64,000 nucleotides of DNA, from positions 18,193,034 through 18,257,033 of the forward strand of contig OZ024895.1 of assembly GCA_964017195.1 (NCBI GenBank), in the 5' to 3' direction. Shown here in pieces: positions 1 to 12,900 of this stretch (the stretch's first letter is position 1; every line of letters begins with the position of its first letter). This stretch comes from Siderastrea radians. Its lineage: Eukaryota > Cnidaria > Anthozoa > Scleractinia > Rhizangiidae. The notes under the pieces are model-generated. The model did no database searches. It was given only the letters and a program-made list of their open reading frames with translations, and was not told the origin of the DNA. Made by a program: the position numbers and the translations under genes.

Positions 1-900
1 ATTTTCACTTGGAAACTCTGAAAAACAAATAGTGGCATACAAGGTACAACTCAATAGTTTCCATTTAAATAGTCACACTTATGATTTCGTTCACAGACTC
101 AAAAGTTAGTACCACCTTGTACAGCATGATAAACAGCACCACAGGAAAGTAATGCTCAATAGCTTTTATTTGAATAGTCACACTTTAGGATTTTGTTCAC
201 AGACGCAAAAAATAGAGCCACCTTGTATAGCATAATAAACAGCACCAGGGGAAAGTACTGCTCAGTAGCTTTCATTTGAATGGTCACACTTTAGGATTTA
301 ATCCACAAACTCAAAAGTTAGAACCACCTTGTACAGCGTAATAAACAGCACCACAGGAAAGTACTGCTCAATAGCTTTCATTTGAATGGTCGTCTCTCTT
401 TAGGATTTCGTCCACAAACTCAAACGTTAAAACAACCTCGTATAGTGTAATAAACAGCACCACAGGAAAGTATTTCTTAGCAGCTTTCATTTGAATGGCC
501 TCGACGTCAACATTTCATCCACAGACACAAAATCTACTTGGATATTTAGAACAACCTTGTACAGAACACAGGCAAATAGCGCTCAATGGCTTTAGTTTTT
601 AATTCTTTTGTATGGTTAAACTAGTTTTTTTGTCTTTTGCAGACTCAGCTTTCTTTTTATAATTTCAATTTATGATCACACCGTAGGTTTTCACACAGTA
701 GGTTTTCGGCATCCACTGACTGAAATTAAAGTCACCTCCTCAACATAATTAACATCATTTTTAAACTAAAAAGTTAGAATCTCTTGTAAAGTGCAGGAGA
801 ATAAACAGCCCTACCGGAAGTTATTGCTCAGTAGTCTCAATTTAAATGGCCACTCTTAAGAATTTCATCACAAACTCAGAAGTCAAAGGGGCTAGGTTAT
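1..900. repeat. Degenerate tandem repeat, unit about 106 bp
   Basis: A unit containing GGAAAGTACTGCTCA, AGCTTTCATTTGAATGG and CAAAAGTTAGAACCACC recurs with its GAAAG anchor at about 145, 251, 357 and 466, giving spacings of 106, 106 and 109 bp. A weaker copy is near 570 and a decayed one near 815. Related units recur at 17695-17800, 52175-52412, 52572-52650 and 54010-54110, so the family is both tandem and dispersed. No coding potential is seen. Confidence 0.85.
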
Positions 901-1577
901 GGGTATTTAATGTCTTGGGGTCAAAATTATGCTTAAGTCAAACTAACAACATGGTGAACACAGAATGGTCTTACAACTTCATAATCAAGAAGAAGAAATC
1001 AAGTTAATTCGTGAATAAAATATAATCATTTCGTAATAGTCTCTGCTAGACACAAAAGAAAACTTGAGAAAAAAGGGGCCAAATTTTTTTCAAGTTGCAT
1101 TGATTCATTTCTTTCCTCACCAACGGTGACCAAAGCCATTGATAATTTACAGTTTCAGTGCACCAGTAAAGTAGTTTTAAGCAAAACTGGACAATTATTT
1201 TGAGTTTCCATCAATACAAACATTTATTTTGCATTTAATTTAATACTTAAAATTCCAGACTCATCCCCTTTAAAATCGTATTACAAGTCTCAGGGACTGA
1301 TGTTAGAGAGCAAATAAAATCAAAATTTTAAACGTCTGTCAGGTATCCTCAAAGATGTCCTCATCGATGGAAAAAAGCAAACCGGGTGGAAAATATTCCC
1401 TATGGAATTCAAGCAAGAATTTTTCCACAAGTGAGTAAAAAGCACTACTGTGTACATCCTGCTACATATTAGTATGTAATCCTTACGTCAGACTTTTACT
1501 GCTTTGATGATAGAAGGTCGGTAAGTCGCGCCTGGTTTCCTCTTTACTCATTTTTCGGTTTACCATAAAACAACTTA

Positions 1578-1740
1578 CACCCCCCCCCCCCCTTCCTGGA
1601 TGGTCCAATGCAAGATTACCTCCAGCATTATCTTATGTTTCCATAACGGTTCGACGCTGATAGCCATTTATATACTTGAGAGGAGAGAGCTAGACAATGT
1701 TGAGCAACGTTTCTTCTCTGCTAAAAGAGCATGATACGAT
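1578..1740 (-). repeat. Decayed tRNA-SINE fragment
   Basis: A poly-C run followed by a GATGG segment, a GCCATTTATATACTTGAG stretch and GAGAGAGCTAGACAATGTTG parallels, in the same order, the body of the better-preserved SINE at 17822-18136. The tRNA-like head is missing or decayed here. The region 900-2156 otherwise shows no recognisable exon. Confidence 0.5.
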
Positions 1741-2156
1741 GCAGACACCTGAGGGCTTAGATCAAAGCGGAGATCTAACAGTCAAGCGCGCCAAGCCAAA
1801 ATCATAAGCCTGCGAGAAGGATTGCCAGGGCGCACTTGGGTTGCGGGGCGGGGGATGCCCAGGGCGCGCTCCCCGCTGACCGAGCAAGCCCCGGGAAGCC
1901 TGTTCCCAGGCTAAATACAGTCGGGACACTTGTTGGAACACTTATTGCCGTCCTTTCGCCAATGTTGGTAACAATAACGTGCAACTCCCAAAATTGTTTT
2001 ACTAAAAAGAAAGAGAGGAAGGGAGAACCGTGCATACATGTAGGTGAACTGTCTAAGAGTTCCATCGTGTTGTGTTGAAGATTGTAGGCCACCATGCCCC
2101 TTGTATTAATGACTACCTTACTTCAGATTACGAAGTCACCTTTTTATTTTACATAG

Positions 2157-2397
2157 ATTAAGCGACAGTGTAATGTCGTGGAAAACGGTTACAGAATGGA
2201 ATAAACCTTCACCTCCGACCCTGTACAAAGGAGCTTTCAATATAGAGGGTGAGCCTAAGGACACGTTCCTGCACATGATAAACTGGACCAAAGGTGTGGT
2301 CTTCATTAACGGACATAATCTGGGAAGGTACTGGGAACTAGGGCCACAGGAGACACTGTATCTTCCGTCTCCGTGGTTACGCAAAGGAGAAAACAAG
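2157..2397 (+). CDS. Beta-galactosidase (GLB1L2-like), late exon, partial gene
   Basis: The exon follows an acceptor (TTTTACATAG) and ends in frame at AACAAG before GTACGT. It encodes about 80 residues from the C-terminal beta-sandwich region of family-35 beta-galactosidases. Diagnostic blocks are [30 protein letters not shown] and [15 protein letters not shown], which closely match my memory of human GLB1L2. Family members remove terminal beta-galactose and are lysosomal or secreted. This piece lacks the catalytic domain, which would lie upstream of the window. If the donor is not used, translation continues about 15 codons to a stop at 2443-2445. I could not find a convincing last exon downstream, although an AATAAA lies near 2733. 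It could be the penultimate exon of a live gene or a relic. Confidence 0.8.
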
Positions 2398-2857
2398 GTA
2401 CGTTTTAATCTTGTTCCTGGGTGTCCGTTTTGGCATTCAAAATAGGGACCTTTAGATAACCACACGAAGGCAATGCCAAGGGAAAAAAATAATTATCGTT
2501 ATTTTAATCAAGCACTTGGTGATTTTCCAAATCATGCCATTTGTTTAATGCAGCCGAACTTTCTAAAAGCTAACCTTTGTGGGGCAGCGCTCACGTTTAA
2601 AAAGGAAAAGGAAGATTCACAGTACGTGGTAAATAAATCCAAACATTTCAACATCTTATGTTCTTGTTTCGTTGAGGACGGTAAAGAAATTCACCAAAAT
2701 GTGTAACGCCCGTACAGAGCCACTGTTTTACTAATAAAACCTTTTAATTGTTTGGTGACGTTTCTGTTTTTCTCGCCGTCGAGCAGTTGAAGTTAAAATC
2801 CCTAAGGCCAGCGAAAGACGGCGCCCCTTAAGAAATGCCGATCCCCCATATGATAAA

Positions 2858-3325
2858 CCGTAAACTGCCGCTTATCAGCCTCCCCGCTTATAAGCTTCCC
2901 CAGTTATAGGCCCATCTACCTGTAAACAAAAAAATACATCCGGTTATAAGCCCCCCCGGATATAAGCCCCCCTCTAGTTTTCCTTATTTCCTTAATATTA
3001 AGCACTCTCACAGAAAATACTGCGAAGATGAACGCTGAACTTCTGTTTTGTTACGTTCCGGTTACATTCGTGTTGTTACAATTTTGATTTTGTTCTTAAA
3101 ATTAAACTGACTTCGATTTATTATCATGACGTTTCAAAGGTTGATTAAAAACTGCTAAATCCAAAAAAAAACGTATTTCGATCAATACTGCTGTGGCTCA
3201 TTTGGAAACGTTTTTTCTTCATTCCGCTTATAAGCCCCCCGGATATAAGTCCCTCCGTTTATAAGCCCACCCAGAACCCCTTACGAAGTTGTATAAGCCC
3301 ACGGCTTATAAGCGACAGTTAACGG
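2858..3325. mobile_element. MITE with TTATAAGCCCCCC subrepeats
   Basis: The ends are inverted: CCGTAAACTGCCGCTTAT on the left and ATAAGCGACAGTTAACGG on the right. Inside, the motif TTATAAGCCCCCC or GGATATAAGCCCCCC is repeated several times. There is no transposase-like reading frame, so it is a non-autonomous DNA element. Confidence 0.6.
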
Positions 3326-3753
3326 TATATAAAATAACGGTTTTCCCTACCCTTTTGTACACCGCAAGCGCAAAAAAGGTACCCTTTAAGGCGGAGCTTT
3401 CCAGTATAGCCCTCTATAGGGAGTCTCCCACCCCTTACGGGACTGGCTTTTCAGACAGTGACTGTAAAGTAGTATTGAAGACCACATGCTATGAAAGGTC
3501 ACAGTTACGAACAGCTTAATGAATTATTTGATTGATTTCTGCTTTTTTTTTTGGCTTTTCATGTTGTGACTATTCAGTTGATGGTATTCGAATTGGAAAA
3601 ATGCAAAACTCCAGAAGTCTCATTTAGCCTGGAGGCGAAGAACAAGGGAGAGCCGATCTACGTAGAATAACAAGTTACTTACAGCAACACGACAGCAGCT
3701 TATAACAACAACAAGAACAACGACAACAACAGGAGCAGGAGCAGGAGCAACTG

Positions 3754-3808
<55 letters not shown>

Positions 3809-3810
3809 CC
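3754..3810. repeat. (CAA)n microsatellite
   Basis: About 18 uninterrupted CAA triplets, preceded by imperfect AGGAGC/AACAAC triplets. The poly-Leu and poly-Cys frames on the opposite strand are products of this repeat, not genes. Confidence 0.95.
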
Positions 3811-4446
3811 ACAAGTCGCACAAGTCTCCACAATAAAATGTGTGGAGTATATTTGTACCACTTTAATCAAGCTATAAAACAGCATACGATTTTTAGCCAC
3901 ACCACACTTGCAAGTTTTAAAGCGACATGGTTCTGAGGGAAATCACTCATGCAGAATGCTATCTTAAGTTTTATTTTTTACGTGATTTTAATTAATACAA
4001 CATTTATCTGATTGTTCTTTGCAATTTTCCCACACGACTCGATTGGCCTTGCTATAATCATGTGGGATTATATAAGTTTATAAAATTTGCGTAATTTGAA
4101 CAAAGTTTGTTGATTATTGTTGTAACTGTAGTGTAAGCTAGGCAAGAAAGTAAACAATAATAAATATGATGACAAATTTCGTGTTGTTGCCTGTTACACA
4201 TCCCTCGCGGTCCCTGAATGATTCCTTTCTAAGTCTTTGCTTTTGAAAGTCTATTTCTTAACCATGTTAATCCTGGAGACCAATTTTCATTTTCGTAAAA
4301 GAAAATGTACAATATCCCTTTTCCTTCCACACTCATCCTATTTTTTTTTTATTTTTTTCGACAAATTTGGACATCTGTTGCTTTCCTGACATTTTTGAGC
4401 GCGACTACGTCGTCTTCTCAGAGTTACTACCCCTATCTGTATGTTG

Positions 4447-4874
4447 GGTCATCAAGGGCACCCAGCGGTTCGTTTCGGGGAATATCTGTTCGGAAGGCCT
4501 AAAATCGCCTGATATATTCGGATTCAGTTGCAGTGAAGGCTAGAGATTTCTTTGGCGAAATATCACCTCGGACTTTCGTAACAAGAGAACTCATTAGTTC
4601 CTATTGTCTTCATAGGGACAAATAGGCCGTCTAGAGTACAAAATAAGGTCGGCTAGTATTTTCGGAGAGCCATCAGCAGCTCGGGAATTCGGCGGATAGG
4701 ATGCTGTTTTCTAAAATTCTCTGCGGCCTAAAATTTTCAGCTAAGAACGCCGAACAGATCAATCTGTATTAGCTTACACAAATATGCCTTTTAAAAGCTC
4801 TGAAACAATCTAAGAAAGCTGAAAATGATATCTCAAGTATTTTGCTAAATTTCTCGTTGGGTGCCCCTGGGTCA
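4447..4874. mobile_element. Short TIR element
   Basis: GGTCATCAAGGGCACCCAGCG on the left is mirrored by CGTTGGGTGCCCCTGGGTCA on the right, bounding about 430 bp of non-coding DNA. The inverted copies are imperfect, indicating an old insertion. Confidence 0.45.
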
Positions 4875-5180
4875 TGGCCGACGGCTAAAGGGGGCCTTAG
4901 TGCCCAGTGAGCTCTGGGGACGAGAATGGGATCAATTCGTCCCCATGGTCTTCTCTAGAAAAATGATGCCTAGAGCGGAGTGACCCTAGAGGACAGAGCC
5001 TCAGGGCTTACACTACAAGCCCAAAGTTGATAATAAATCCGTCTAAGTTTTGTGGTTGTCAGTTCGGTAGGATGAAAGATAATATGAGGAATTAATGCGA
5101 TGAACTTCAGCCTTTGTCTTCTCTTCTCCATTCGAGCGAAGCGTTGCTGATTTTGGTAAGATTTATAAAAGGGCCCATAT

Positions 5181-5633
5181 TATGCGCCTATCAATTCAAT
5201 TGGAAACTTCAACACCCGCCTCCCCCCTTGGCGATCCCCCGGGCATTTGAACTTTTAAAGGTTGGATCGTTCAAATTCCCTTCCCTCGGGGCAAAAAAGC
5301 CGTTCAAATGCCCCACCAATTAGTATTGAAATAACTCTACTCAAAGACAAATCTCGTCTTCAATCAGACACTGTTCACACTTTTCAGAGAGAGATATGCC
5401 GTAATGACACTTCAAACGTCTTTTGAAGACCCTTTCGAAAGGGTTATTCACTAACAAAGGCGAAATTCTATCATGTAAATCCGCGAGAACAAGAGATGAA
5501 TCCGGTTCAAGTTCCCCACCCTTCCAAGGCAACGTTCACTGAAATTCCCCCCTTCCCGGGCACAATGCACAGTCAAATGCCCGGGATATGCCCGGGGGGG
5601 GGGTGTTAAAGTTTCGAATTGATCGGCACATTA
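5181..5633. mobile_element. MITE with GC-rich arms
   Basis: The left arm (CCTATCAATTCAATTGGAAA, then CTTCAACACCCG and CCCCCGGGCATTTGAAC) is mirrored by the right arm (GTCAAATGCCCGGG, a G-run, GTTAAAGTTTCGAATTGATC). About 450 bp lie between the ends and none is coding. Confidence 0.6.
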
Positions 5634-5689
5634 CCTTACGCTATTGTTTCTCGAGTTGGTTTGACGCTTTGATCCAACAACGTTAATAA

Positions 5690-6040
5690 ATTGAAATAGT
5701 TTTACTGATTGACGATTTTAATAAATTCAAAATGGCGGAATGCTCGCTCTGATTGGTGTTTTTGAGATCACGGGACCTCACTACTGCTTTTGGCTTTTCG
5801 TCGCCATTTTGAATACAGAGAAGAGCCTGGGGAGGAGATTGGTCATGGGTAAGGTGGGCTTGACACCAAATCCTACGTTTTCCTCGGCTATCCCTGAGCG
5901 GAGAGACTGCTCGTAGTCTAGGCTTTGCGCGTCTTCTCTGCAGAACAGAAGAAAAGAAAACGACTTCCCTTAGCTTGCCTAGAACATTAGCAACTTCCTT
6001 CATTGCGTCTTTGTAGCCCTGTAGACCCAAATGTTTGCTT
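5690..6040. repeat. Dispersed repeat related to 52680-52870
   Basis: The stretch with AAATTCAAAATGGCGGAA, GCTCGC and TTTTTGAGATCACGGGACCT closely resembles AATTCAACATGGCGGAAGGC and GTTTTTGAGATCACGTGACC in the CFAP91 intron near 52760-52830. An open frame on the minus strand (5683-6030) has no recognisable domain. From here to 6910 only a short (AAC)n at about 6096 stands out. Confidence 0.5.
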
Positions 6041-6910
6041 TGGAATCTGGAGCCCAGACAAAATGTGCTTTCTAGCTATTAAAAATGGAGCCAACAACAA
6101 CAACAACAACAACACTTAAATGGCATTCCCAGCTACAAATGGTATTGCCCATAGAAAAGAGAAAAAATGACAGAAAAAGAAAACAGTACAAAAGTAAACT
6201 AACAAAATCGATTAATTTACAATTCCTTGGGGGAGAAGCAGTGAAAATTTAGAGACCCGATTTTTTTCTTCTTTAATGTTGGAGCCCAAAGAACTCCAAT
6301 TTAGCCCCGAGCCAGCTTTTTCAACCGATAGTTTAAATAAATAAATGAAAAAGGGCGTGCCTGGGGAAAAAAAAAGAAATTAGAAAAGCAAAAGGAAAGG
6401 GAAAAGAAGAGAAGAGAAATGAGCCGACGATTCTACACATTGGTTATCAGCGGAAGCAATCATCACACTATGCGCACCAGACAAGAAATCGTCAACGGCC
6501 TTGCCAGGCGTTGATTCCTACACACAAATTTACATATCAAAACGACAGGAAAGTGTTTCCGAACCCATCAACGACATCTTGGGTGGATTCCAGCGCCCAT
6601 ATTTGAGCTAGCTGAAGTTTGATTTAAGAAATATTTTCGTTGGATCAGAAATGACGGCTGAAAACGTTTTTTCGGTGGGCAACATGATATGAAAAGGAAG
6701 TGACGTCGTGAAAGGCTGGGCTGTCTGTAAAAGAGTGAGTGGGTGATATTTCAACGTAAGTTGCGTGTTTGTAGTCCTTGAGAAATTGGTGAAATACGAT
6801 ATAAGGCTGACTTCATATGACAGGGCCGTGATCGACGAAAAATTAACGTCGCATATATATAGTTTTCTCGATGTTGATAGCGAGAAAAGAAAGCTTGACT
6901 GGGGATACAA

Positions 6911-9900
6911 ATGGAATCCCAGACACCTTCTACAAGTATCAATGGCGCTTGTTATCACGAGAATTGTGATGATTCGAGTTTCCAAGATACAGGCGTCTAC
7001 GACAGCGAAGGCAATATGTTGCCAGATTTATTGGATTCACAAATAGACAGCACGCTTCAAGGTTTGGACATGGGAGCGATCAAGAAGAAGTCTTACGACA
7101 GAACGAGAGCCGCGATGGCGGTAAGCGATTTGAGAAATTATTCCTTGGTTACATTTTCATTCATGAAGCTTGGTTGACTTGTAGTTGCGAGTTTAGTCTG
7201 GGCCTTTTAGTATTATTTATTTATCAGCTTTTTCGTTTCCATGTGAAGAAACAGCTGCGAGTGGAGGTAATGATGTGGTTTGCCGTTCTTTTAAAAAGTT
7301 GAGCGAAGTGTTTTCTCCACACGATCTTGCACTAAAACGGAAATCTAATTTAGGTGAAACCTGCATTAGAATCTCGAGGTGTATAAAGACTGAACGAAAT
7401 TTATCGTAAAAGTCTGTTCGTTAGAAAGATGCTCGAAAGAAAATGCAACTGTCAAATGCAATGATAAACTAATTCAATCTTCTCAGAAGGAGAATTTTTC
7501 CTGTCCAGCTTCTGTGTTATTTCAAGGTTTTGTTTTCTTTGCAAGCGACAAATCATTTGCATGGAATGACATCTCAAGATCTAAAAACACATCTACCTCC
7601 CCCGACGTCTATCGTTCATACGTTAATTGTGGTTTAGTTGGTTTTCTCAAGATCCATCTAAATGCTAACTTCTGTCATATTTTGTGCAAACTTTATTTGT
7701 GTACCAAATCAATTTATTCACTTTTGACGGCTGTCGAGTAGATTTCACTTTCGAATGTACATGTACGTGACGTGTTTGTTTTTAAGGGAGTTACTTTCTT
7801 TCTAAGTGCTGTTTTAAACTTTGTTAACGCACTTTAACTTTTAAAAAAGTTAAAATCGGCTTTCTTACGTACAGCTTCACCATATTTTATGTCCTGTTGA
7901 AACATTTGGTAACGCTGAAAATCAATTATTGTGCAATATTCCACACAGGAAATATTACTTGATAAGAACCCCCAAGAGATACTCAAAATAAAATAAGCTT
8001 TGCAGAGAATGATAGCCTGGCGTTTGACTAACATTTTCCACTAGGAATTAGTTCTGCTTAGTTTAATTCTATATAATTTAAAGTAATTTTATCAAATATA
8101 ACCGGGAGGGCAAACTGCTTAGAGGAGTTCAGGGTTGTTTACTGATTGTAATCCATCATCTTTCAAGCATTTGTAATAATATTATAGAGGATGGATGTTT
8201 TGCAGTAGCACAGCAAGAAATTAAGGCTATAAATAACATCATGGGGCTTTTTTCTAAACAAAAATTATTGAGATTGGCTATCCCCTATGCAATGTATATA
8301 GCTCTACCAGACATATTCTCAGAATTGTGTGTGAATGCAATTTTTGAGTCTTATAATGACATACAAAAGTTTGACCATTCAAATCAACACATTTTTAAGC
8401 AGAGCGTCTTGAGGTGTGTTTCGTTTTTAATTTCTACCGAAAGAAATACATGATATTTTTTACAGTTTTGAAATTATCCTGTAAAATATATGAGATTTAA
8501 TTAGAGAAGTAGACCTTCATCACAGCAAAGGTGAGGCTGATATGTAAAATGTCAAGGACTGTTATCTGCTTTATCAACCTCCAGGTCAACAAAAATACCT
8601 TGAGTTCTATAAATAGTATGAAATAGTATCTAGTCAGTTTATCAGTAAATACATGTACAGTTCAGTGTAAAGCCAATGGCAACAATTTGACCTCCTGTAC
8701 CATTTAGTCTGAAAGCGTTGTATGTTTATTGAGAGTTCCTTCGAGTGTCAAGCTCAAATACTTATTGTCTTATTTTTAGTTTTATATGTACACCTTTCGA
8801 ATCTGCTGATTGAATTGTTGTTTCCCGGAGATTTCCACTGAGGTATTTTTTGTTGGCACCCTAAAATACAATCATTGGCTACCATGTGTTAATTCATGTC
8901 AAAGTTTGCTTGCTCTTTCATCTCATTTTTTCTTATTAGTGTTCAAAACAGTACTTTCTAAATTATTGTCAGCTTGAAAGTAGGCGCTTGCGGAATATTC
9001 AGGCAGGATAATTTAAATCTAATTGTCACATGTGAACTGTACGTCCATCTATACAGTACCTGATTTTAAGTTCAAGTAATTTTCTTCTTTGACAGGCAAT
9101 AAATCCTTCATTGGCAAAGAAAGTACTGCCCTTGGTAAGAGATGTTCTCTCCATGTATATGTTGTGGTTCAATTTAATCCTTGGTTCAATTTTTATTTTC
9201 CTTGAGTTTGTTTCTTACTTACCTCTTATTAACTGAGCAGGAGGTCTGTATGGGAGAATCTTGACCGAGGTCGTGAGTACAGACCGAAAGCAGTGAGGTC
9301 TGTACACACCGCCGAGGTCAAGCTTCTCCCATACAGACCGACTAAGCTCGGTTAATAAGATGTTTATTATATGGCCAAACAAGAAAACTTTAATTCGCTT
9401 AATGTAAATGGTTCGTACCCGCTGACATTTTGCTTGCAAAAGTCGATCAGCTGAACTTAAATCTGCCAAAGTTTGCTCATCCTCTACCTTTTTTCTCGTC
9501 AGGCTTGTTGGCGCTTCATTTTAGTATTTTTAGAAGGAAATAGTAAATATTTTTGTAGTTTAGTTTACACCTTTGTCACCGCAAAGTGTAACCGGTCTAG
9601 ATGCCGGTCTAGATAGGAAAATCTAGACCGGGGTCAATATGGATTTCAGCAAATCAAATTCGTGAATTCGGTAGTTCCCAGTCCTTGTGAGACACCGCCA
9701 TATAATAAATTACCATACAAAAAAACAAAGCAAAATAAAAATTGAACCAAGGATAAAATTGAACCACAACATACAGTATATACCTGCATGCTTGTACAGG
9801 GAAAGCAGCCCTTTTGTAATGTTTTGTAGTGGGGAGGAGCTTCCTGTACCCTTCAATCCCAGTTCCCTTCCCTTCGCTTTTGGCTCCATCTGCTTTGCCC

Positions 9901-12900
9901 TTTTTCAATTCCCCCCAAAAAACCTTTACATTGAGTGATTTTTTTCATATTTCACCTGTCTCCCACCACCATGGGAAGCCCCCTCCCACCACCTTTTTCC
10001 CTCTTCCCAAACACTTCCTGTCCCCTTTTGTCCCAGTTTACTCCCCGGGCTCCCGCCCCTCCCCCCTTTTAGTAGGCAGGATAGCATACTGTAAATAGTA
10101 GGCAGAAAGGTTCAGATCCCCTTGCTTGATAGGGCAAGGAGGCAAAAGAGCAGGGTGAAGTTGATGACAAATAATGATCCATAGGCAGCAAAAATTACTG
10201 GCTGCGGGAACATTTTGGGAAAACTAGGGGAGAGTATAATTAACAATAACAATAACAATTATTGTTCCACAAGCGCACTTTGGATATGAGGCGAGGAACA
10301 ACCAAGGAGGTGCGTAGTGTCGAGTCAGTTATAATCACCTCATATCCAACAAGTGCGAATGCAATAATCGCTTTTAGTACATACCAAACCAGTGGGCAGT
10401 GATTTTCGCGCACTCTGATTGGCTACTCAGACGTGGGATAGTATCTGCTATTCACGTCTTGGCATTGTTCTGGATTTTATGCGGGCATTTTTCCTCGTTT
10501 CTCAGAAAAAAGGAACTTTTCGGTGCTGGCTATATACTGGCTTGGTATTATATTATTATTCACCACAGTGTTGGCAAAGAGTGGCAAATATCCACCACTA
10601 TTCAGCTCCACTTCCACTGTTTATTGCAGGGCTCAGTGGAAAAAGGGTGTAAGTGATGATTTGAGGTTAAAATCGAAGTTGGTGCTATTCAGCTGAACGT
10701 TGGCGCACAGGCTGGTTTTCATGTAAGGAACACTGTTGTGCATTTATCTCTTGACCTGAGATCTAAAATTCAAAGAATTAGGGTATTACTTTTGCTTAAA
10801 AACTTTTGTTGCACTAAACTCGCTCAAGTGAAGCATGAATGATTTCTTTTGTTCTCTGCCTGAACTAAAACAAAGGAATTCAACCTAGAAACCGCGGTCC
10901 TGTTGTTTTCTTTGTGTCAGTTTTAAGCAAAAGTAATATGCTAATTCTTCGAGTTGAAGCTCTTAGGTCAAGCAATAAATGCACAACAATGTTCCTTACA
11001 CGAAAACCAGCCTGTGTGCCAATGTTCAGCTAAATACAGTAGCACTAATTTAGATTTTCAACCTATAATCCTCATGTATGCCCTTTTTCCACTGGGCCCT
11101 TCAATTGTTAGTTATCATTAACTTTTCAGCTTTGTTAATCAAAGCTGAACTTTTTGGCATAGCTTTCGACAATTTTTTTTTTTTTTGCGTCATGGTGAAA
11201 AAAAAAACTGAATGCTGCAACACTTCACAAGGCATCTAATTTCCTTATATGATTAAAAGCATGGCTGTTTGCAGATAACCTCTGTGCAGTAAACCAATTA
11301 GAAAGCTGAAAATTCAAAAATTGCAGTTGAAAATTTAATAAATATCAATTAGTGCTGACAGTTTGTCTATGTCATGCATGACCAGTGTTTGGAGATTTCA
11401 GTGAATCAAGTCTCCAAACTTCAAGTCATTTTGAGTGAAGAATTACACCTTATGTTGTTACTAAATCTTTTAATGTTCAATGCAAACTCAAGGAATTTTC
11501 AAGTAGATTGGGAATCTCTCTACGAATTTTAGCTCTTCTCTGCAATTTTGAATTTTTCATACCAAATGACATATTAAGTTGAAGAGTGGATTGAATCCTC
11601 GAAATACTGGTTGGGCTTGGTGTTGACTGTTAGTGTAATTACAAACTTCAGGAGGGGACAATTATTTTGGTGGGGTGATTATTCAGAGAAGAATATTATT
11701 TTTCAATTGGAAGGGAAAAGGAAACATAATAATTATATCCTCTTTGCTCGTTTTTGTGCAGCCAAATAAGCTTTCAAAAGAAGAACAAGCAGCCATTCAT
11801 ATTCAGGCCCATTTCAGAGGATATCTAGCAAGGAAACTCTTTGTACAACTTCTGTATGAAAAATATGTAAAGGTTGGTAAAATCTCAGTCTATTGCTACC
11901 TATAAGCTATTACCCGTACCTGGACAACTTCATAATATAGACCCACAGGTTTTAACTGGACACTTGTCTACTGTACCACTCAAATGTAAGTTGACGGTCT
12001 CTTTCGAGTCTCAATTCTCACCAAGATGGAGTATCAAGTCTCAACTTGTATTTAAGCAGTACTTACTTACAAGTATATTGTCCTGTCAACTTCTGTGTGC
12101 ACAGTGGCGTAGTGGTCTTTGTCACACTGGATTTTTGATAACTGTTTCAAGGCTGGCATTAAGCTGTGGTCAGGCATTCTTTTTTTCTTATTCATGACTT
12201 GTGAAGTAAATGTATCAGGCATTTCCTTTGCCCCCCCCCCTCCCTGTCTGCCTTTTGCACTCATCACCCCCCCCCCCCCAAGGAAAAGAACACCTGATTG
12301 CAGGGTAGGCTTGCATGGTCTCTGCAATGTGCCATGTTTGTTCCTTAGACAAGAAACTTTACTCTGTGTAGTCTACTCTCTCAACCTGGGGGTACCAGCA
12401 GACAGTTAGTAAAACCTAACAACATGTGTCAGGGATAAGCCTGCAATGGAATAACATCCCATCTCAGGGATAGCAGTAATCCTTGTTGCTTCATTCTCAA
12501 AAAGCTGAGTTGGGTCAAAATTAGTTGATGCCAGCTTTGTCTCATACACATATTTCCGCAGGTTTAAATGGAACATATTGTGTTGTGTTTGTTGATTAAC
12601 ATACTATAATATACCTAAATATCTTTTTCTGACAGGAAGATGAAGACATGGAAGCAAGAAGAAGACAGCAAGTCGAGGAAGGAGAGCTGTTGGTAGAAAA
12701 GTAAGCAGAACAGAGTATACAGTATCATTATTATTGCTATGCCAGTACAATGTATTGCTTCAATCACCACAGCTTTAAAGCCATTAAAATTCAAAGCATT
12801 ACAGTGGTCATTGTGAATAAAATTATGTTGAAGTTGGAAGCAATAATTGAAACGATAATCCCAGAAAATTAAATGACCATGTCAGTGACTATAATAACCA

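Noticed and set aside
1..600. CRISPR array
   Set aside because: The 106-bp units are contiguous and degenerate, without short repeats and unique spacers, in a eukaryotic genome.
3620..3900. Long poly-Leu and poly-Cys frames on the minus strand
   Set aside because: They are translations of the (CAA)n microsatellite in different frames.
5683..6030. 115-aa minus-strand frame as a gene
   Set aside because: Overlaps a dispersed repeat seen again near 52700-52870; no family motif.
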